This document shows, piece by piece, positions 11,466-23,300 of a DNA stretch of 64,000 nucleotides; position 1 is the first letter of the stretch, and the number at the start of each line of letters is the position of its first letter. The position numbers were made by a program, and so were the translations under genes. The notes under the pieces were generated by a model. That model was not told where the DNA came from and did no database searches. It saw nothing but the letters and a program-made list of their open reading frames with translations. Location: NCBI GenBank assembly GCA_016617785.1, contig JADILM010000010.1:930001-994000 (forward strand). Direction: 5' to 3'. Origin of the DNA: Sporobolomyces roseus. Lineage: Eukaryota; Basidiomycota; Microbotryomycetes; Sporidiobolales; Sporidiobolaceae.

Positions 11466-12019
11466 AGCGTTCTCGCTCGTATCTTTTGCTGGAATTCGAG
11501 TTGGCTTTCTCTGTGACAATTTCTTTCGTCTCTTTGGTCTCTCAGCCTTGGTCGGCGAAAGCAGAATGTTGTGTGGGCGAGCGATGAGTCTATTGGATGG
11601 GAGGCGGGAGAGACGGGGCAGGAACGATGGACAGAGGTCAAGGGAAGAGGTAATTCAAGGAAGGGAGAGCGGCCGGCTCGGAGTGGAGACAGCAGGACAC
11701 CGTGGGAGCAGACCGATGTGAGGTCTCGAGTGCGCTACGAGGCCGTTGCGAGAGACTGCTTCGTTCGATCAACTTCGCGAAAAACGAATTCGCTCAATGA
11801 GTTTGAAAATTCGAAGCTTGTAACGAAAGTGACGAAAGCGCGTCTGCGCGCCGATCAGCGTGAGCAGCGTGCGAGTTCTAGCTCCACGACATCCTAAGAG
11901 TGCCTGCGAAGGGAAAAGCTTTCGTTTGGAGAGTCGAGTCCTGCGACAAAGCGGATTTCAAACTTTCTGCTTCTTTCCCTTCACCTCATTCCTCTCAACT
12001 CGCTAGCCACCTCAGAACG
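11466..12019. other. Intergenic region before F-box-like gene 1
   Basis: I see no conserved coding exon. The last ~130 bp before the start resemble the leader of F-box-like gene 2 (13660-13789), including the CTCGCTAGC motif just upstream of both ATGs, so the tandem duplication probably included promoter sequence. Confidence 0.4.
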
Positions 12020-13333
12020 ATGTTAAACTTACTCGATATACCTCCAGAGCTTCTCATCGCGATCTACTATCGCATTCTCGACTCGACTTCTTTAGCGAAT
12101 CGTCATGTCGCTCAACTTCGTTTCAGCAAGACCTGTCGAACGTTCAAGGAGGCCGCAGACACTCGTACATGCCTCTACATTGATACGACACCTCGTCTGG
12201 CACATTTGGGCACAGCTATAGGGCAATGGAGTGAGAGTCGATGCGGCTCTGTCAATTCAATCATCTTCCCAAGTTTCTATGATGATCCACTCGTAGCTCA
12301 AACTCATCCGAGTATGTTTTCGGGGTTTGTTCAGCTACAGCACTTCGGCGGCGACATTGGTGACCTGAAGAGACCAGGAGATATCGTGTCGTTCAATCAA
12401 CTCGTTTGCAGTCTTGGAACCCTCACCACGCTCGACTTGAACTGCTATTCGAGCACGACTCTCCAAGTGTCAGCCGAGAGTGTCATCGAGTAAGGCGATT
12501 TAGCAATCAATAGGTAGCCGGAAACTAACGAGCTTAACTTTCGCAGCTACTTGCAGAATCTCCCTCAGCTTCAACAACTCATCCTCCCCTTCGTATTGAT
12601 TAAATCTTCAACCAATTTCCACACTATCTCCCCTCACGGTCTCACTTCCTTGAAATTGTCTCTCCGTGGACCTCAAGAATGCCACTTCTTTACTACGCTC
12701 CTCCCAGCTCTTCCTAAACTCCGCTCCCTCTTCCTTGGACTACTACCAGAAGAGTACGACAACTCGATTCCTCTTGACGATTATTCCGATGGCGAGCTTC
12801 ATTCCAATTTCGAAGCCGGCATGCTCGACAGTTTGGCAAAAAGTCTCGAACGACATAGCTCAAGCTTGACCACATTTGGATTCGCCCCAGCTATACCTTA
12901 CGGTAGCTGGTACCACTATCCGACGACCATGGTCTCTAACTTCCGCCTGCTCCACGATGTACTGCCCGACACGATTGAACACATTCTTTCCTTCCCTCAT
13001 AGCAGCCAGTTCTTCCACCACCTGCAGTACCTCTCAACCCGCTTCCCTCGACTTCGACATCTTACACTCACAAGTGAGACACTATCGGACGAGCAGCGCA
13101 ACACCCACATGTTGATCGAAGAAGATCTGGACGCGATCGTCGCTTTCTGCCAATCTTCGCCGTGCCTCGAGGTCTTGACTATCAAGGGTCTCGACAAGCG
13201 TCTTCCTCTGCCTTGGGAGAATACTCGCGCCCATCGACATGACCCGTGTCCCTTCGAGTTGTGGGATGACTTCGCACGCGAGGTTAAGGCGATGGGCAAA
13301 ATTCTGGAATGCGTCGGTCGCGATGGATATTAG
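12020..13333 (+). CDS. F-box-like protein 1 (tandem paralogue)
   Basis: Two exons (12020-12489 and 12547-13333) give 418 aa. The N-terminus (LLDIPPELLIAIYYRILDST) fits the F-box consensus LPPELL-x-I, which binds Skp1 in SCF ubiquitin ligases. The rest is Leu-rich, with segments such as LTSLKLSLRG, LPKLRSLFLGLLP and LRHLTLTSETLSD that suggest degenerate leucine-rich repeats as the substrate-binding part. The target is unknown. ATG 12020 was chosen because it aligns exactly with the start of the second paralogue and gives an exon 1 of the same 470 nt. The protein ends at GRDGY with TAG. Directly after the stop lies a GTACGT...CAG stretch that corresponds to the last intron of paralogue 2. Assignment as an F-box protein is by motif only. 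Confidence 0.75.
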
Positions 13334-13789
13334 AGCGTACGTCTTGCCCGCTCTCCTACTGTATACTAATTCCTTCCGCATACTGATGTTTCCCATCTCT
13401 TGATTGACAGTGGCCGGAGTCCGGCATGGAAGAAACGGTCAGAAATTAAACGCTCGAATCAAATTTACTTTGTACTGTCATTCTTACTGTTCAGAATCTG
13501 CAATACCGCTTGATCTACGTGAGACGAGTGTCCTTTCAAGCGAGCACACGCATCGAATGAGCGTATCTCGACGAGGGAACCGTCGCTTCGAAAAGTTTCG
13601 CAAGTCGATTTTTGTTAATTTCGATCTGTCGAGTACTGCATCGATGAGAGCTACTCTCGAGACGAATACAGGCAAAGCGAAATCTGTTGAACCTGCGAGC
13701 AGAGCTGGACTTTGCGAAACGAGTTTTGATCTCTTCCCTTCTTACCTTTCACCCACAAACCCTCGCGAGTCGCTAGCTGCACCTCAGTG
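13334..13789. other. Intergenic region between the two F-box-like genes
   Basis: It contains the 3' region of gene 1 and the promoter and leader of gene 2. A possible retained intron lies at about 13338-13410. The last 130 bp resemble the leader of gene 1. No other gene is seen. Confidence 0.4.
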
Positions 13790-15161
13790 ATGCTCAAGAT
13801 ACTCGATTTACCTCCCGAGCTCCTTCGCACTATCTTCGACCTCATCCTCGACTCGACTCGACCGGCTGATTGTCAGACCGCTCAAGTCCGCTTCCTCAGG
13901 ACCTGCAGGACCTTCAGAGCGATAGCAGACACTCGTATATGCCTCGAAGTCTGGAATGCATCAGAGTTAGCTTATCAGGGACAGAAGGTGGAGGATTGGG
14001 ATTCAGAAAGATGCAAAGCGGTCGAAATGGTGGTGCTTGAAGATGGATCAGGGTACTCAGAGGTTTTGGAGAAGCATTCAACACCCCTACGCAAGCTGCA
14101 GAACCTTCAGAGCTTATTTGTCAACGTCGAGTACTGGAGGGAGGCGGTCGACTTACAAATGCTCATTCGCATCTTCGGATCTTTCACGACTCTCACAACG
14201 CTCAATCTGGATCACACATCGTCCAATCAGACCGAAGTCGACGTTGGAGATGTTCTCGAGTGCGCGCAATCTCTTGTGCGAGGTGCGTTATCAGAATGTT
14301 GACGATTTCGCATCAACACAGCTACTTGACGCATCTCCCTCACCTTCGATCTCTCACTCTCCCCTTCGTATCGTTCAAATCGGCAAGCACATCCTACTCT
14401 CTCCCCTCACATGCCCTCGTCTCTCTCAAGGTCTCGCTACGCGGTTTACGAGGCTGCGATTTCTTTGCAGCCTTGTTTCCAGCTTTGCCGTACCTACGCT
14501 CTCTCTTTCTCGGAGTACTTCCCGCCACGGGCTACGACGATTCAGTCCCTCTCGAACACATCGATGAGGTTGGCTATAGCTTCGACCACAATGTGATTGA
14601 GCGATTAGCAGAAGCTATCGACAAAAATGGAGGAAAGTTGACAACTTTCGGATTCGGTGCTGTCCTCCCTTACGGTAGCTGGTATAGCTCTAATTGCTCC
14701 GAGCTCGTCAAGATCTATGACGTCCTCCCAACTTCACTCGAGCACATTCTCGTTACCCCTCACGGTCTCCAACTGTCGGAACTGCTTCATTACCTCTCAG
14801 ACTACTTCCCGCAACTCCGTCACCTCACCCTGACGAGCGAAACACTCTCGGACCGCGAAGAGAATCGCCAGATCCTCTCCGGCAGTGATCTCAATCACCT
14901 CACGAGACTTTGCGAAAGGGCGCCCTTGCTCGAGGTTTTGACGTTCAAGGAAGTCGGAATGTACTATCCGGAGCATAATCGATCACGTTGGGACACTGAT
15001 CCGTCGCGCGAGTGGTCTGAAATGGAATGTCAAGTGAAAGCAATGGGAAAAGTAATCGAATGCGTCGGTCGCGAAGGGTATCAAGAAGATGTGAGCTTCC
15101 AATCGCGTTTCTTCTTGACTAGCTGACTGACCCTCTCTCTGTCGTACTCTTTGCACAGTGA
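13790..15161 (+). CDS. F-box-like protein 2 (tandem paralogue)
   Basis: This is a paralogue of the preceding gene with the same layout. Exon 1 is 13790-14259 (470 nt, as in gene 1), the phase-2 intron rejoins at DYL, and exon 2 starts at 14322. The F-box motif LDLPPELLRTIFDLILDSTR is clearer than in gene 1. The Leu-rich body has the same landmarks (LVSLKVSLRG, LPYLRSLFLGVLP, LRHLTLTSETLSD, CQVKAMGKVIECVGREGY). The end can be read two ways. Without splicing the frame runs on to a TGA at 15124-15126. With a 68-nt intron (15091-15158, GTGAGC...CAG) the protein ends in GYQED directly at TGA 15159-15161. I favour the spliced form (413 aa) because it ends close to the paralogue's end. Probably an SCF substrate receptor; the substrate is unknown. 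Confidence 0.75.
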
Positions 15162-15630
15162 GTTAGTGAGTTGAAGAGTGCGTTTGTGTCTGGACCTTGA
15201 TTGAACGAAGCGCTTGGAACGAAATCACTGCTTGATTTTCTGTACTGTCTTCCCTTTCTGTTGAAATCCTTTGTGACACGACTTACTACGCTCTCTGGGC
15301 TGCAATTAGACGCCGATGGAACGCAAAGACCAGTCATTTCTCCGAGAGAGACATGGCATCGAAATTCTGCACCTCGATTCGAAGAGCTGACTACGCCTTT
15401 CGCTTCGCCCTCGTTCTCGCTGCCCTAGACTTCGAAGAGCGAAATGAGATGATAGATCTCTCATTTCCAGCTCGGCGAGTTCAGAAGGGAGAACCTGCGA
15501 GCGCATCTGTTTTGCGAGCGAAAAGAACGAAACAATGTACAAACTACTACTACTAGTTATCTATTTTTCCACCCTCTCCTCCTCCTCTTGCTCCTCTTCC
15601 ACCTCACTCCTGAACCATCGTCCTCGAAAC
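15162..15630. other. Intergenic region, F-box-like 2 / CCT6
   Basis: This is convergent space between the 3' end of F-box-like gene 2 and the CCT6 stop. Only short, unconserved open frames are seen. A C/T-rich stretch lies at about 15565-15605. Confidence 0.35.
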
Positions 15631-17962
15631 TTATTGTGGTCCCTGATCGTTCTTGAGACTTGATCGACCAGCTCTCATCATTTCATCCGTGATCAACAAG
15701 TTTGAAGCAATAACCGCTCTGCTCAACAATCATTCACTTACTCGAGATCAGTCCCACTCCCCTCAAGTCAAGCCGAAGAGAAGGCGAAAAAGAGAAACGT
15801 ACGAAGAATGAATCATATGTCTCTTTACTCGATAGTTATCCCAGATCCCCTCACTACGAATCGAAAGAGAGAGCGAGTCAGCGACGAGTACAAGAGGAGA
15901 GAGAGAATTAGTGAGAACGTACGTGATAGGATCGAGGGGTTCACCAGTTGAAAGATCGAGACCAACTACATGACCTTCTGCCGCTTCATCCTAATCAACC
16001 ACAACCTTTCTCATCAGCACCCTCTCCTCAACACACAGAAAGGAAGAGAAAGTTGAAAAACGTACTTGTAACGCAACGATCGAATCCTGAACGTCCAACC
16101 CAGCATTAACGGCCAAAGTTTTCGGTACGACCAATAATGAATCTGCGAATGCTTGAACTCCCAATTTGGTTCTACCTTTCGCAAGTTTCTTTGTTTCTTC
16201 GATCAAGTACTTGTGGGCTGAAATCTCGAACGCTCCTGCACCGGGTACGAGGGATCCATCTTCTAATGCATTCTTGACCGATCTCAAACCGTCTCGAACC
16301 GCATCGGAAATTTGTGAAATCGTGTGAGCGTTGGGACCTACACACGATTGATTGAGAGAGTCAGTAAAAGAAGAGTAGAAGAGGGGAGGGGGAGAAAGGC
16401 GGACCTTTGATCAAGAGAGTGACGGATTTAGGTTGTTTGACTTCTTCTACGAAAGTGAACTTTTCTTCGCCTAGAGTGTGCTCGTAGACTAATCCAGCGT
16501 ATCCGAGGACAGAAGGGTCGAGGTCGTCAACTGAGTTTTGTGCGGTTCCTCCACAAACGTATTGAAGTCTGGAAAAAAGGTCAGTATCTTCCGAATGTAG
16601 TAGGTAGAAGGGGGGGTACATACCGTTCCATGTTTCTTCGTTTAGCTCTCCTCAAAGCCATAATACCTTGTTTAGCCAACATATCCAAACTCAACGGATC
16701 AATCCCTTTCTGATTAATCACTACGAAATTCATCTTGTTCCCTCCCACCTCGTTCCCTTCCTTATCGAGTTGTTGATCGCAGACAGCTTGTTTCAATTCG
16801 ATAATCTTTCGTACTTTGGCATCCGTGAATTTACGTTCAGATTCAACTAATTTCTCCCTTTGTTCAGCTGAAGAATAAAAGAATCCAGAATTAATCTCCC
16901 TATACTCCTTACAGTCGCCTTGATTAGTCAACGTCGATCAAAGCTAGTGAAGAGAGAGAGAGAGAGAGAGAACGTACGTTTTCTCATATTCTAATGAAAC
17001 GTTCAAAGTGAGAATAAAACAATTCTCCAATTTTTTAGGCATATCTGGATGTCTAGGTCCATGATCCAACACCAAACCTTTAACCAATCTAGTATCGGTA
17101 TCTGTCAAATGTTGCATCTTCATCAATTCGACCATGTGTAAATCAATCGGTTCAAACTTGTCCATTTCCAACTCTTTTCCCTCTTTCACTTGAGCGTCGG
17201 TTTGAGCCAGAGGTTGTCGAATTGCTAAAACTGCGTCGACGATAGATTGGGAGAGGGATTTCGCTAGAGTTTTGTGAACTTTCGTGGCGAGAGAGGTGTA
17301 GGCTACGTTTACTAAAGTTTCGTGGTTTGGAGAGGAACCGCAAGAGAATGGAACTTTGTAGGAATCGAGGAAGGTAGTGAGTGCGTTCTTGGCTACTTCG
17401 AGTCCGTCTGCGAGAACTCGGGGGTGGACTCCTTCGGAAGTGTAACGGAGGGATTGGGAGAGGAGTTCACCTAAGAAAAAAGGGGGGAGGGAGATTAGTC
17501 AGCGAAGGAGTAACAAGATAAAGAGTAATAGTAGGGGTGCGTACCAACGAGGAGTACGACAGAAGTAGTACCATCTCCAGTCATTTCATCTTGAGCAACT
17601 GCTGTCCTCGCGATCAATGCAGCTGTCGGGTTCTATTACACCAACCCTCTGATTCATCAGCACTTTCAATTCTCGCCCACACTCGAGCGAACTTACTTGT
17701 ATCTGCATTTCAGACAATAAAACTTTGCCATCTTTAGTCATTTTCAGTTGACCTGCACCATCTACCAACATCTTGAGAGTACCCCTAGGACCCAAGTTTG
17801 ATTTTACTACTTGAGCGAGTCCGGTTGCACCAGTACAATTCAAACTGAAGGCTTGTTGGCGTCGGACTTGTTCTGCTCTTGGATTCAATAACTCGATGGC
17901 CGACCTATGGATAACTGACTGTTAGTATTTGTTGAATGAGAGTTAGAAAGAGGAGCTTACAT
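15631..17962 (-). CDS. CCT6: Chaperonin TRiC/CCT subunit zeta (CCT6)
   Basis: This is a subunit of the cytosolic group II chaperonin that folds actin, tubulin and other proteins by ATP hydrolysis. About eight exons read [53 protein letters not shown], the ATPase motif [55 protein letters not shown] and [10 protein letters not shown] (apical region), [53 protein letters not shown], and the zeta-type end [16 protein letters not shown]. The zeta identity rests on [13 protein letters not shown] and TGEPLDPI. The length of about 550 aa is normal. The start codon is split: AT at 17962-17961, then an intron, then G at 17904. Stop TAA is at 15633-15631. It is divergent from VPS74 with only about 110 bp between starts. 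Confidence 0.95.
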
Positions 17963-18072
17963 GGTGATAAGAGTAAAGTGGGAGTGAAATGGGAAAGAGA
18001 GAGAGATGAATCGTGTTTGAACTTCTCGCTCTCTCCTCCAACCTGTACCTCTCACTCATCCCACTCAGGTAG

Positions 18073-19956
18073 ATGGCATCTACTTCTACTCTCTCACGTC
18101 GGAGGGGTGCTCCTACTTCATCGATTGAAACCTCTTCCTCTTCCTCTCAACCTTTCAACTCTCAATCCTCTTCCTCTTCATCACGTCCCACCACTCCCGG
18201 TACACAATCACAATCACAACATAAAGTAGCTTATGATGAACGAGATATGAAGGATGAGACGGAAGAGAGGTTGAATCCGAGGTTGACTTTGATGGAGGAA
18301 GTATTATTGTTGGGATTGAAAGATAAACAGGTACATTCATATCTCTCTCTCTTACTCTCTACTACTGTTCTATAGTGCTCGAGTCGGAAGGGGACTGCTT
18401 TCACTTCTTAGCGAGGAGAAGAGGAAAACACGACCCTCTCTTCGATAGTCTCTCGGCTATTCGGACAAGCTATCGGAGAAGGGAATAACTCTCAAGGAGC
18501 ATACACTCTACTCTGGAATCAAGAGCTGCAAAGTGAGACGGGAGGAGGAGGGTTCTGTCTTTAAGTTGGACAAGCGTCAAGCGGGGCTTCCCTTTTTCTC
18601 CCTTTCCTCTCTTTCCTATCCTCTCTCCCACTACCATGCAACAATAGCGTGAAGTGGAAGGGAGACGAACATTCCCGCCAAGAACCGCGATTGCTGTCGA
18701 CCTCATCTCAGAATTTCGTTTCCCTCTCTCTTTGTCGGTTTCGCTGACCACTCTGTCCTCCCCCCCAATGTAGGGTTACTTATCATTCTGGAACGACAAC
18801 ATTTCATACACTTTACGAGGATGTATAGTTCTAGAGTTGGCATTGAGACACCGAATAGCTATGGTTCGTGATCCAAATCGTCGTCGATTCCCCTTAGCAG
18901 ACCGGCAAGTTCCCTCTTACTCTCCTCTCGCTCAAGGGAGAAGGAGTAGTAAATGCTGATGCGGGAGGTGATGGGTTAGGTATATTGAAGTAGTTGATGA
19001 TAAATTGACTGGAGAAGTTTTGTTGGATGAGGCATTGAAAATGATGAAGGTTAGTGAGAGAATGTCAGTTGGTACTTGGATAGATCTCATGAGTGGTAAG
19101 TCACCCTTTCAAAACTATGGAAAGAAGAAGGGAGACTAACGACGACTTGTTTCTCCTCCCTCCCTTCGTCTCTCTCCCTCTGCATTCTTTCAACACTCAA
19201 AACTCCCAAAATTCGAACACAATGATGAAAAAAATCCCTCGCAAATCTTCTCCAGGTGAAACATGGAACGTCATGAAGATAGGATATCAACTGAAACAAG
19301 TTCGTGAACGACTCGCGAAAGGACTAGTCGACAAAGGAGTACTCCGTACCGAAAAACGAAACTTTCTCTTATTCGACATGGCTACACATCCCGTTTCTGA
19401 CCCTACCTTCAAAGATGACGTCTTACGTCGTACTCTCTCCCTCCTCACTACTCGCTCGACCGCCGTTCCGACAACAAACATGTATGGAGAAGATGTTAGG
19501 TATCGAACGATTCGAGCAGTTTCAATGGTATGTGCTGCGTTCGCGGCGAATGTACTCGAGAATGCGTTGGTACATTTGAGTTATGATCAACGAGAAACGG
19601 CGTTTTCTAAATGTGATGAATTATTAGCGGAATTTAGTCAATGGCCTTTTGGAGGTGGAGTAGGAGGAGGAGGATCGAATCAACCATCTTCTTCTTCTTC
19701 GAGTTCAACACGGAATGGTGGGGGAGGGGGTGGGATCGGGGCAGGTGGAAATACGGAAAGGATGGAATCGGCGAATTTGGCAGAAATTCAGAGGTTGGCG
19801 AGGAACGAATTGAATGGAGTTAAAGAAGGAGGCGGGAAAGGTGGAGGTGCGGACGAGAGACAGGGATCTGCGGATAGACAACAGATGAGGGAATTGCATT
19901 TGGAAGTGGTTAGTGCGGTGTTGGAGGTTTATCGGAGAATGGATTCCCTACTCTAG
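18073..19956 (+). CDS. VPS74: VPS74 / GPP34 (GOLPH3) family Golgi PI4P effector
   Basis: Vps74 binds PI4P on Golgi membranes and the cytoplasmic tails of glycosyltransferases, and keeps those enzymes in the Golgi together with COPI. The Ser/Thr-rich N-terminus is followed by the GPP34 fold: [20 protein letters not shown], then [20 protein letters not shown] with the Trp and Arg expected in the PI4P pocket, [55 protein letters not shown], and the C-terminal helix block from [21 protein letters not shown] Gly/Ser-rich insertion of about 75 residues interrupts the last helices. The protein ends VYRRMDSLL at 19956. The first intron (18331-18773) is 443 nt, far longer than others in the window. 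The gene converges on COG5. Confidence 0.93.
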
Positions 19957-20333
19957 GCGGAGGGAGGGTAGCTTCTTTTTGTTTCATTGTCGGCTGCGTG
20001 TGTGTGTGTGTGGCTTTCACGTGAATCGTTTCAACTAGATACCCCATTTTCTTTGCTTCATTTCTCTCTATCCCTCTTTTGTCCTGAAAAGGTTTCCGTA
20101 GGTTGTCTTTTTCTTTTGAGTGTTCGTTGATTTTTCTGTCCTTCCTGATCTGTTTCGTAATACAATCCGTGTGGGATTCTATACCTTGATTCCGCTTACT
20201 TCTACGATTGCGAGCGATGAAACTATTCGAAAGGACTCGTGATGTCGAAGAGCCCATTCTCAAATCTTCGCAATTCTCTCTCGCTCGAAAGTTCAGAGGA
20301 ACGATACAACAATTGCACTGAACAAAGATGAAA
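19957..20333. other. Convergent intergenic region VPS74 / COG5 with a GT repeat
   Basis: The two stop codons face each other. A short (GT)n tract lies at about 19997-20012, closely followed by CACGTG (20019-20024). No coding exon is seen; the ORF across it on the minus strand is a non-conserved extension. Confidence 0.5.
19997..20012. repeat. Short GT dinucleotide tract
   Basis: A microsatellite-like run of GT units in the convergent space between VPS74 and COG5. Confidence 0.8.
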
Positions 20334-23300
20334 CTACTGAGTCCTCTCCAACACTCTTGTAACCCATTCTGCCCATTCCTTTTCCTCCTCACTCATCTCT
20401 TCTCCCTTCTCTTTCTCCCACTCCCCTAACACACCCTGAATCATCCCTACCCTCTCTTTCTCCCCATGTTCGTTCAACCACCTGACATACTCTGCTTGAG
20501 TCCATCTGTGGTGTTTGTGAGGGAGCGGGATCGGGGAACGAGAGATCAAATGATGAAGTAAGATCAAGGTGGGAATTGAAGAGGTCTGTTTAGGATCGAG
20601 AAGTGAGGGTGTATCAAGGAATAATAATGGTCGGAAAGCTAAGCGACAAAAGCGAGATCAGTTTCGAGTGAGATGATGAGAAGAGGAGGGAGAGATAGTT
20701 TACCTCTCAAAGCTTTGAATTGATCCCCCATATCTTGTAAAGATATATCGTATCCACTCAAGTATTGATTGATGGAGAATTCCAAACTCGTCGTATCTTG
20801 AGTCAATTTCAGTTTCCCGCTTTCTCCCAAAGGTTGCACGATCGAAGCGTGTAACAAGAATGTCTGAACTGTGAATCGAGCTAAATCCAATGCCCTGTAC
20901 ACGATCTTCGTCCTTCAGCTGTAATCCAGAGCTGAGAACAGGAAGAAGTGCCTACCAGTCTTTCCCTAATTGTCCGACTCTGTAACTCCCTAGGATCTCT
21001 TCTTTAACGAGGGCCAGCTTATCCGTGATATCCATCATGTAGTTACTCGCACTTCCTGATGAAGTGTCGGTCTCTTTCGAGTAGTCTACTCTGTGCATTC
21101 TTGCGAGGAGTGCAGAGAATTCTCTTCGAATCGACATGATCAATGGATTGACGATCGCCAAGTAAGCTGCTCGAAGACGCTACGCCCTCAGGAAAAAGTC
21201 GTCAGCTTGACTGAGAGATTAGAAGGGTAGAGGAAGACGTACGTCGATTGTAGGTCGGAGGATTTCTCGAACTGATTCGGTATGATCTTGTAATGCTCGA
21301 TCGAGAGGATGCCAGAGATGATACAGAGATGAAGTGAGATCTGCGTTATTGTGCTGCGAGGGAGTAGCGAGGGGTCCAAGAAGAGAAGTTGCTGAATGAT
21401 CGTGAGCGATCTGCGAAAAGTGCAACTCGATCAGCTTGCGCAATTTCGAAGCTTAGGAGAAGGATCTATACGCACGAGTGCTTCTGCACGTTGTATGAAG
21501 TTCTCAACTGCTCTACCGGCTCCCTTCGCAACAGCTTTGACCAATAACGGATCGAACCTCGCCGCGTCCAATTCGTTGACGATAGCTCTCGCTGTCGCCA
21601 ATCCCTCGTTCGCAGTAGGAGCAGATGGTGGTCGAGAAGTGAAAGATGCTGCGAGGGAAGAAGAGATCGAGAATGCTGAAGAGACGGAATCGGAAAGACG
21701 GTTGGTCGAGCGAGTTAGGTAGAGCGTTTCGAATGATTGGATGGAGCGTAAAACGAGAACCGTTTCCGGACTATGGAAATACGACTGTCAGCGGATATTG
21801 TATGCAGGGAGAGGGAAGAACTCACCTTTGATGCGAGAGAGTGTAAACTGTATCGGTGTGAACGGCAATCTTCGAGAAGAATTCTTGGAACAGTCGAAGT
21901 AATCGAGGATAACCAGTACTGAGAGTAGTTTGGATGAATGTTGAAGCTGTAGAGGTCAAGATTACAGAGACTCAGCGCCTCGAACAGCACGGAAGCTCGG
22001 AATCGCCTTACATCGAACGGCTTCTTTCGCTTGTGTTTCGAAAGCTTGAGCCAAACTCGTCCAGAACAAAACACTCGGCTTGTTATCCAGCACCTACGCT
22101 CACGAAAGAGGATCAACGAAAAACCCTCGTTTGATTCAATCTTCGAGAACGTACCGCCATCGCTTCGTCCAAAAAACTAGTTTGAGTGGTTTGATCCTTT
22201 TTCAACCTCAAGACTTTCTCCAACGTGTACACCTGTACTTCCTATCTCTCAGCTCTCGTCCGATGAGAACGAGAGGAAGGAGGAGCGTACCTTGATACAG
22301 ATGTTACCCATATCATCAATCAAGTTTTCCAATCTATTCCACATTGTCGAGTTCCATAATTGAAGGTTGTTCTGAGTCGGTTCATTCCTAGTTCTAGATT
22401 TGTACACGAATGCACTAGCCGCATTCGAAGGTGTTTCTAACAACGATCCCTCAAGAATCAGTACGGTTCGTATATCGAGACGGAGCGAGACTGAGATGTA
22501 CCTTTCGAGCCAATCTCACGAGCGAGCGAAGTCATATCGAACGCAGCTTTGACTTTCCGATAAACGAGATTATTGAGATCCTCGACGAGTGAATCGACGA
22601 GGGAAGGTAGGACTGAGAGATTGTAACTTGTTTGGAGAGACGACGCGAGCAAAGGTTGATCCTGCCCGTTGACATCGGAGTGAGCTCGAGAATGGACAGA
22701 GAGAGAGGAGGAGACATACGAGATCCGTCAAACCTCGTTGGACAGAAGTTTGCATCTCTTCAACCACCCTTTCTCGGGCTAATTCGACGGATCCCAAGTT
22801 GTTCTCGACGACGTGTAGTGATCGGATTGGGAGTAAAGCTTCTGGATCGTCTGAAGAGTGTTCGATTCCTTCGCCAGCAGTCAAGAGCGTCTCTGTGCGA
22901 ATGCACGGAGGAAACAGTGAGCTTGGGAAAGACACTGAATTCGAGTTCCGCAACTCACCGATCTCTGCGAGAGTCAACGCAGCTTCGGCCATTGCTCTCT
23001 CCCTCCTCTCAGTCCCCCTCTCTCCCTCTCCAGGTCCGACGCTACTCCTTAACCCGTTCTCCGTCCCTCCCGCAATCGACCTCCCATCAATTTCTCCCAT
23101 CTGACCTTCGAGCCTCCTTGCCAAAACGACAAACCTCTGAGCTCTCCTCGCGAGTGAAGCAGCTCTCCTCAACCTCGTCATGAGCAACAAAGAACTAGAA
23201 AGTGCTTCGTGAGGTGACGCGATCTTTCTCTTCAACCTGTACACCTCTCAACCTCCTCTGTGAGCTCAAGCAGCTATACGAGAGAACGAAAAGAGCGTAC

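Larger units (their letters stand above)
12020..15161 (+). repeat. Tandem duplication of the F-box-like gene
   Basis: Two head-to-tail copies (12020-13333 and 13790-15161), each with about 130 bp of related leader. They share exon 1 length (470 nt), the position and phase of intron 1, and the remnants of a second intron at the 3' end. Protein similarity is clear but well below that of the inverted arms, so this duplication is older. Confidence 0.8.

Noticed and set aside
18470..18751. 93-aa minus-strand frame inside the VPS74 intron
   Set aside because: No domain, no splice logic, composition like intron; not called as a gene.
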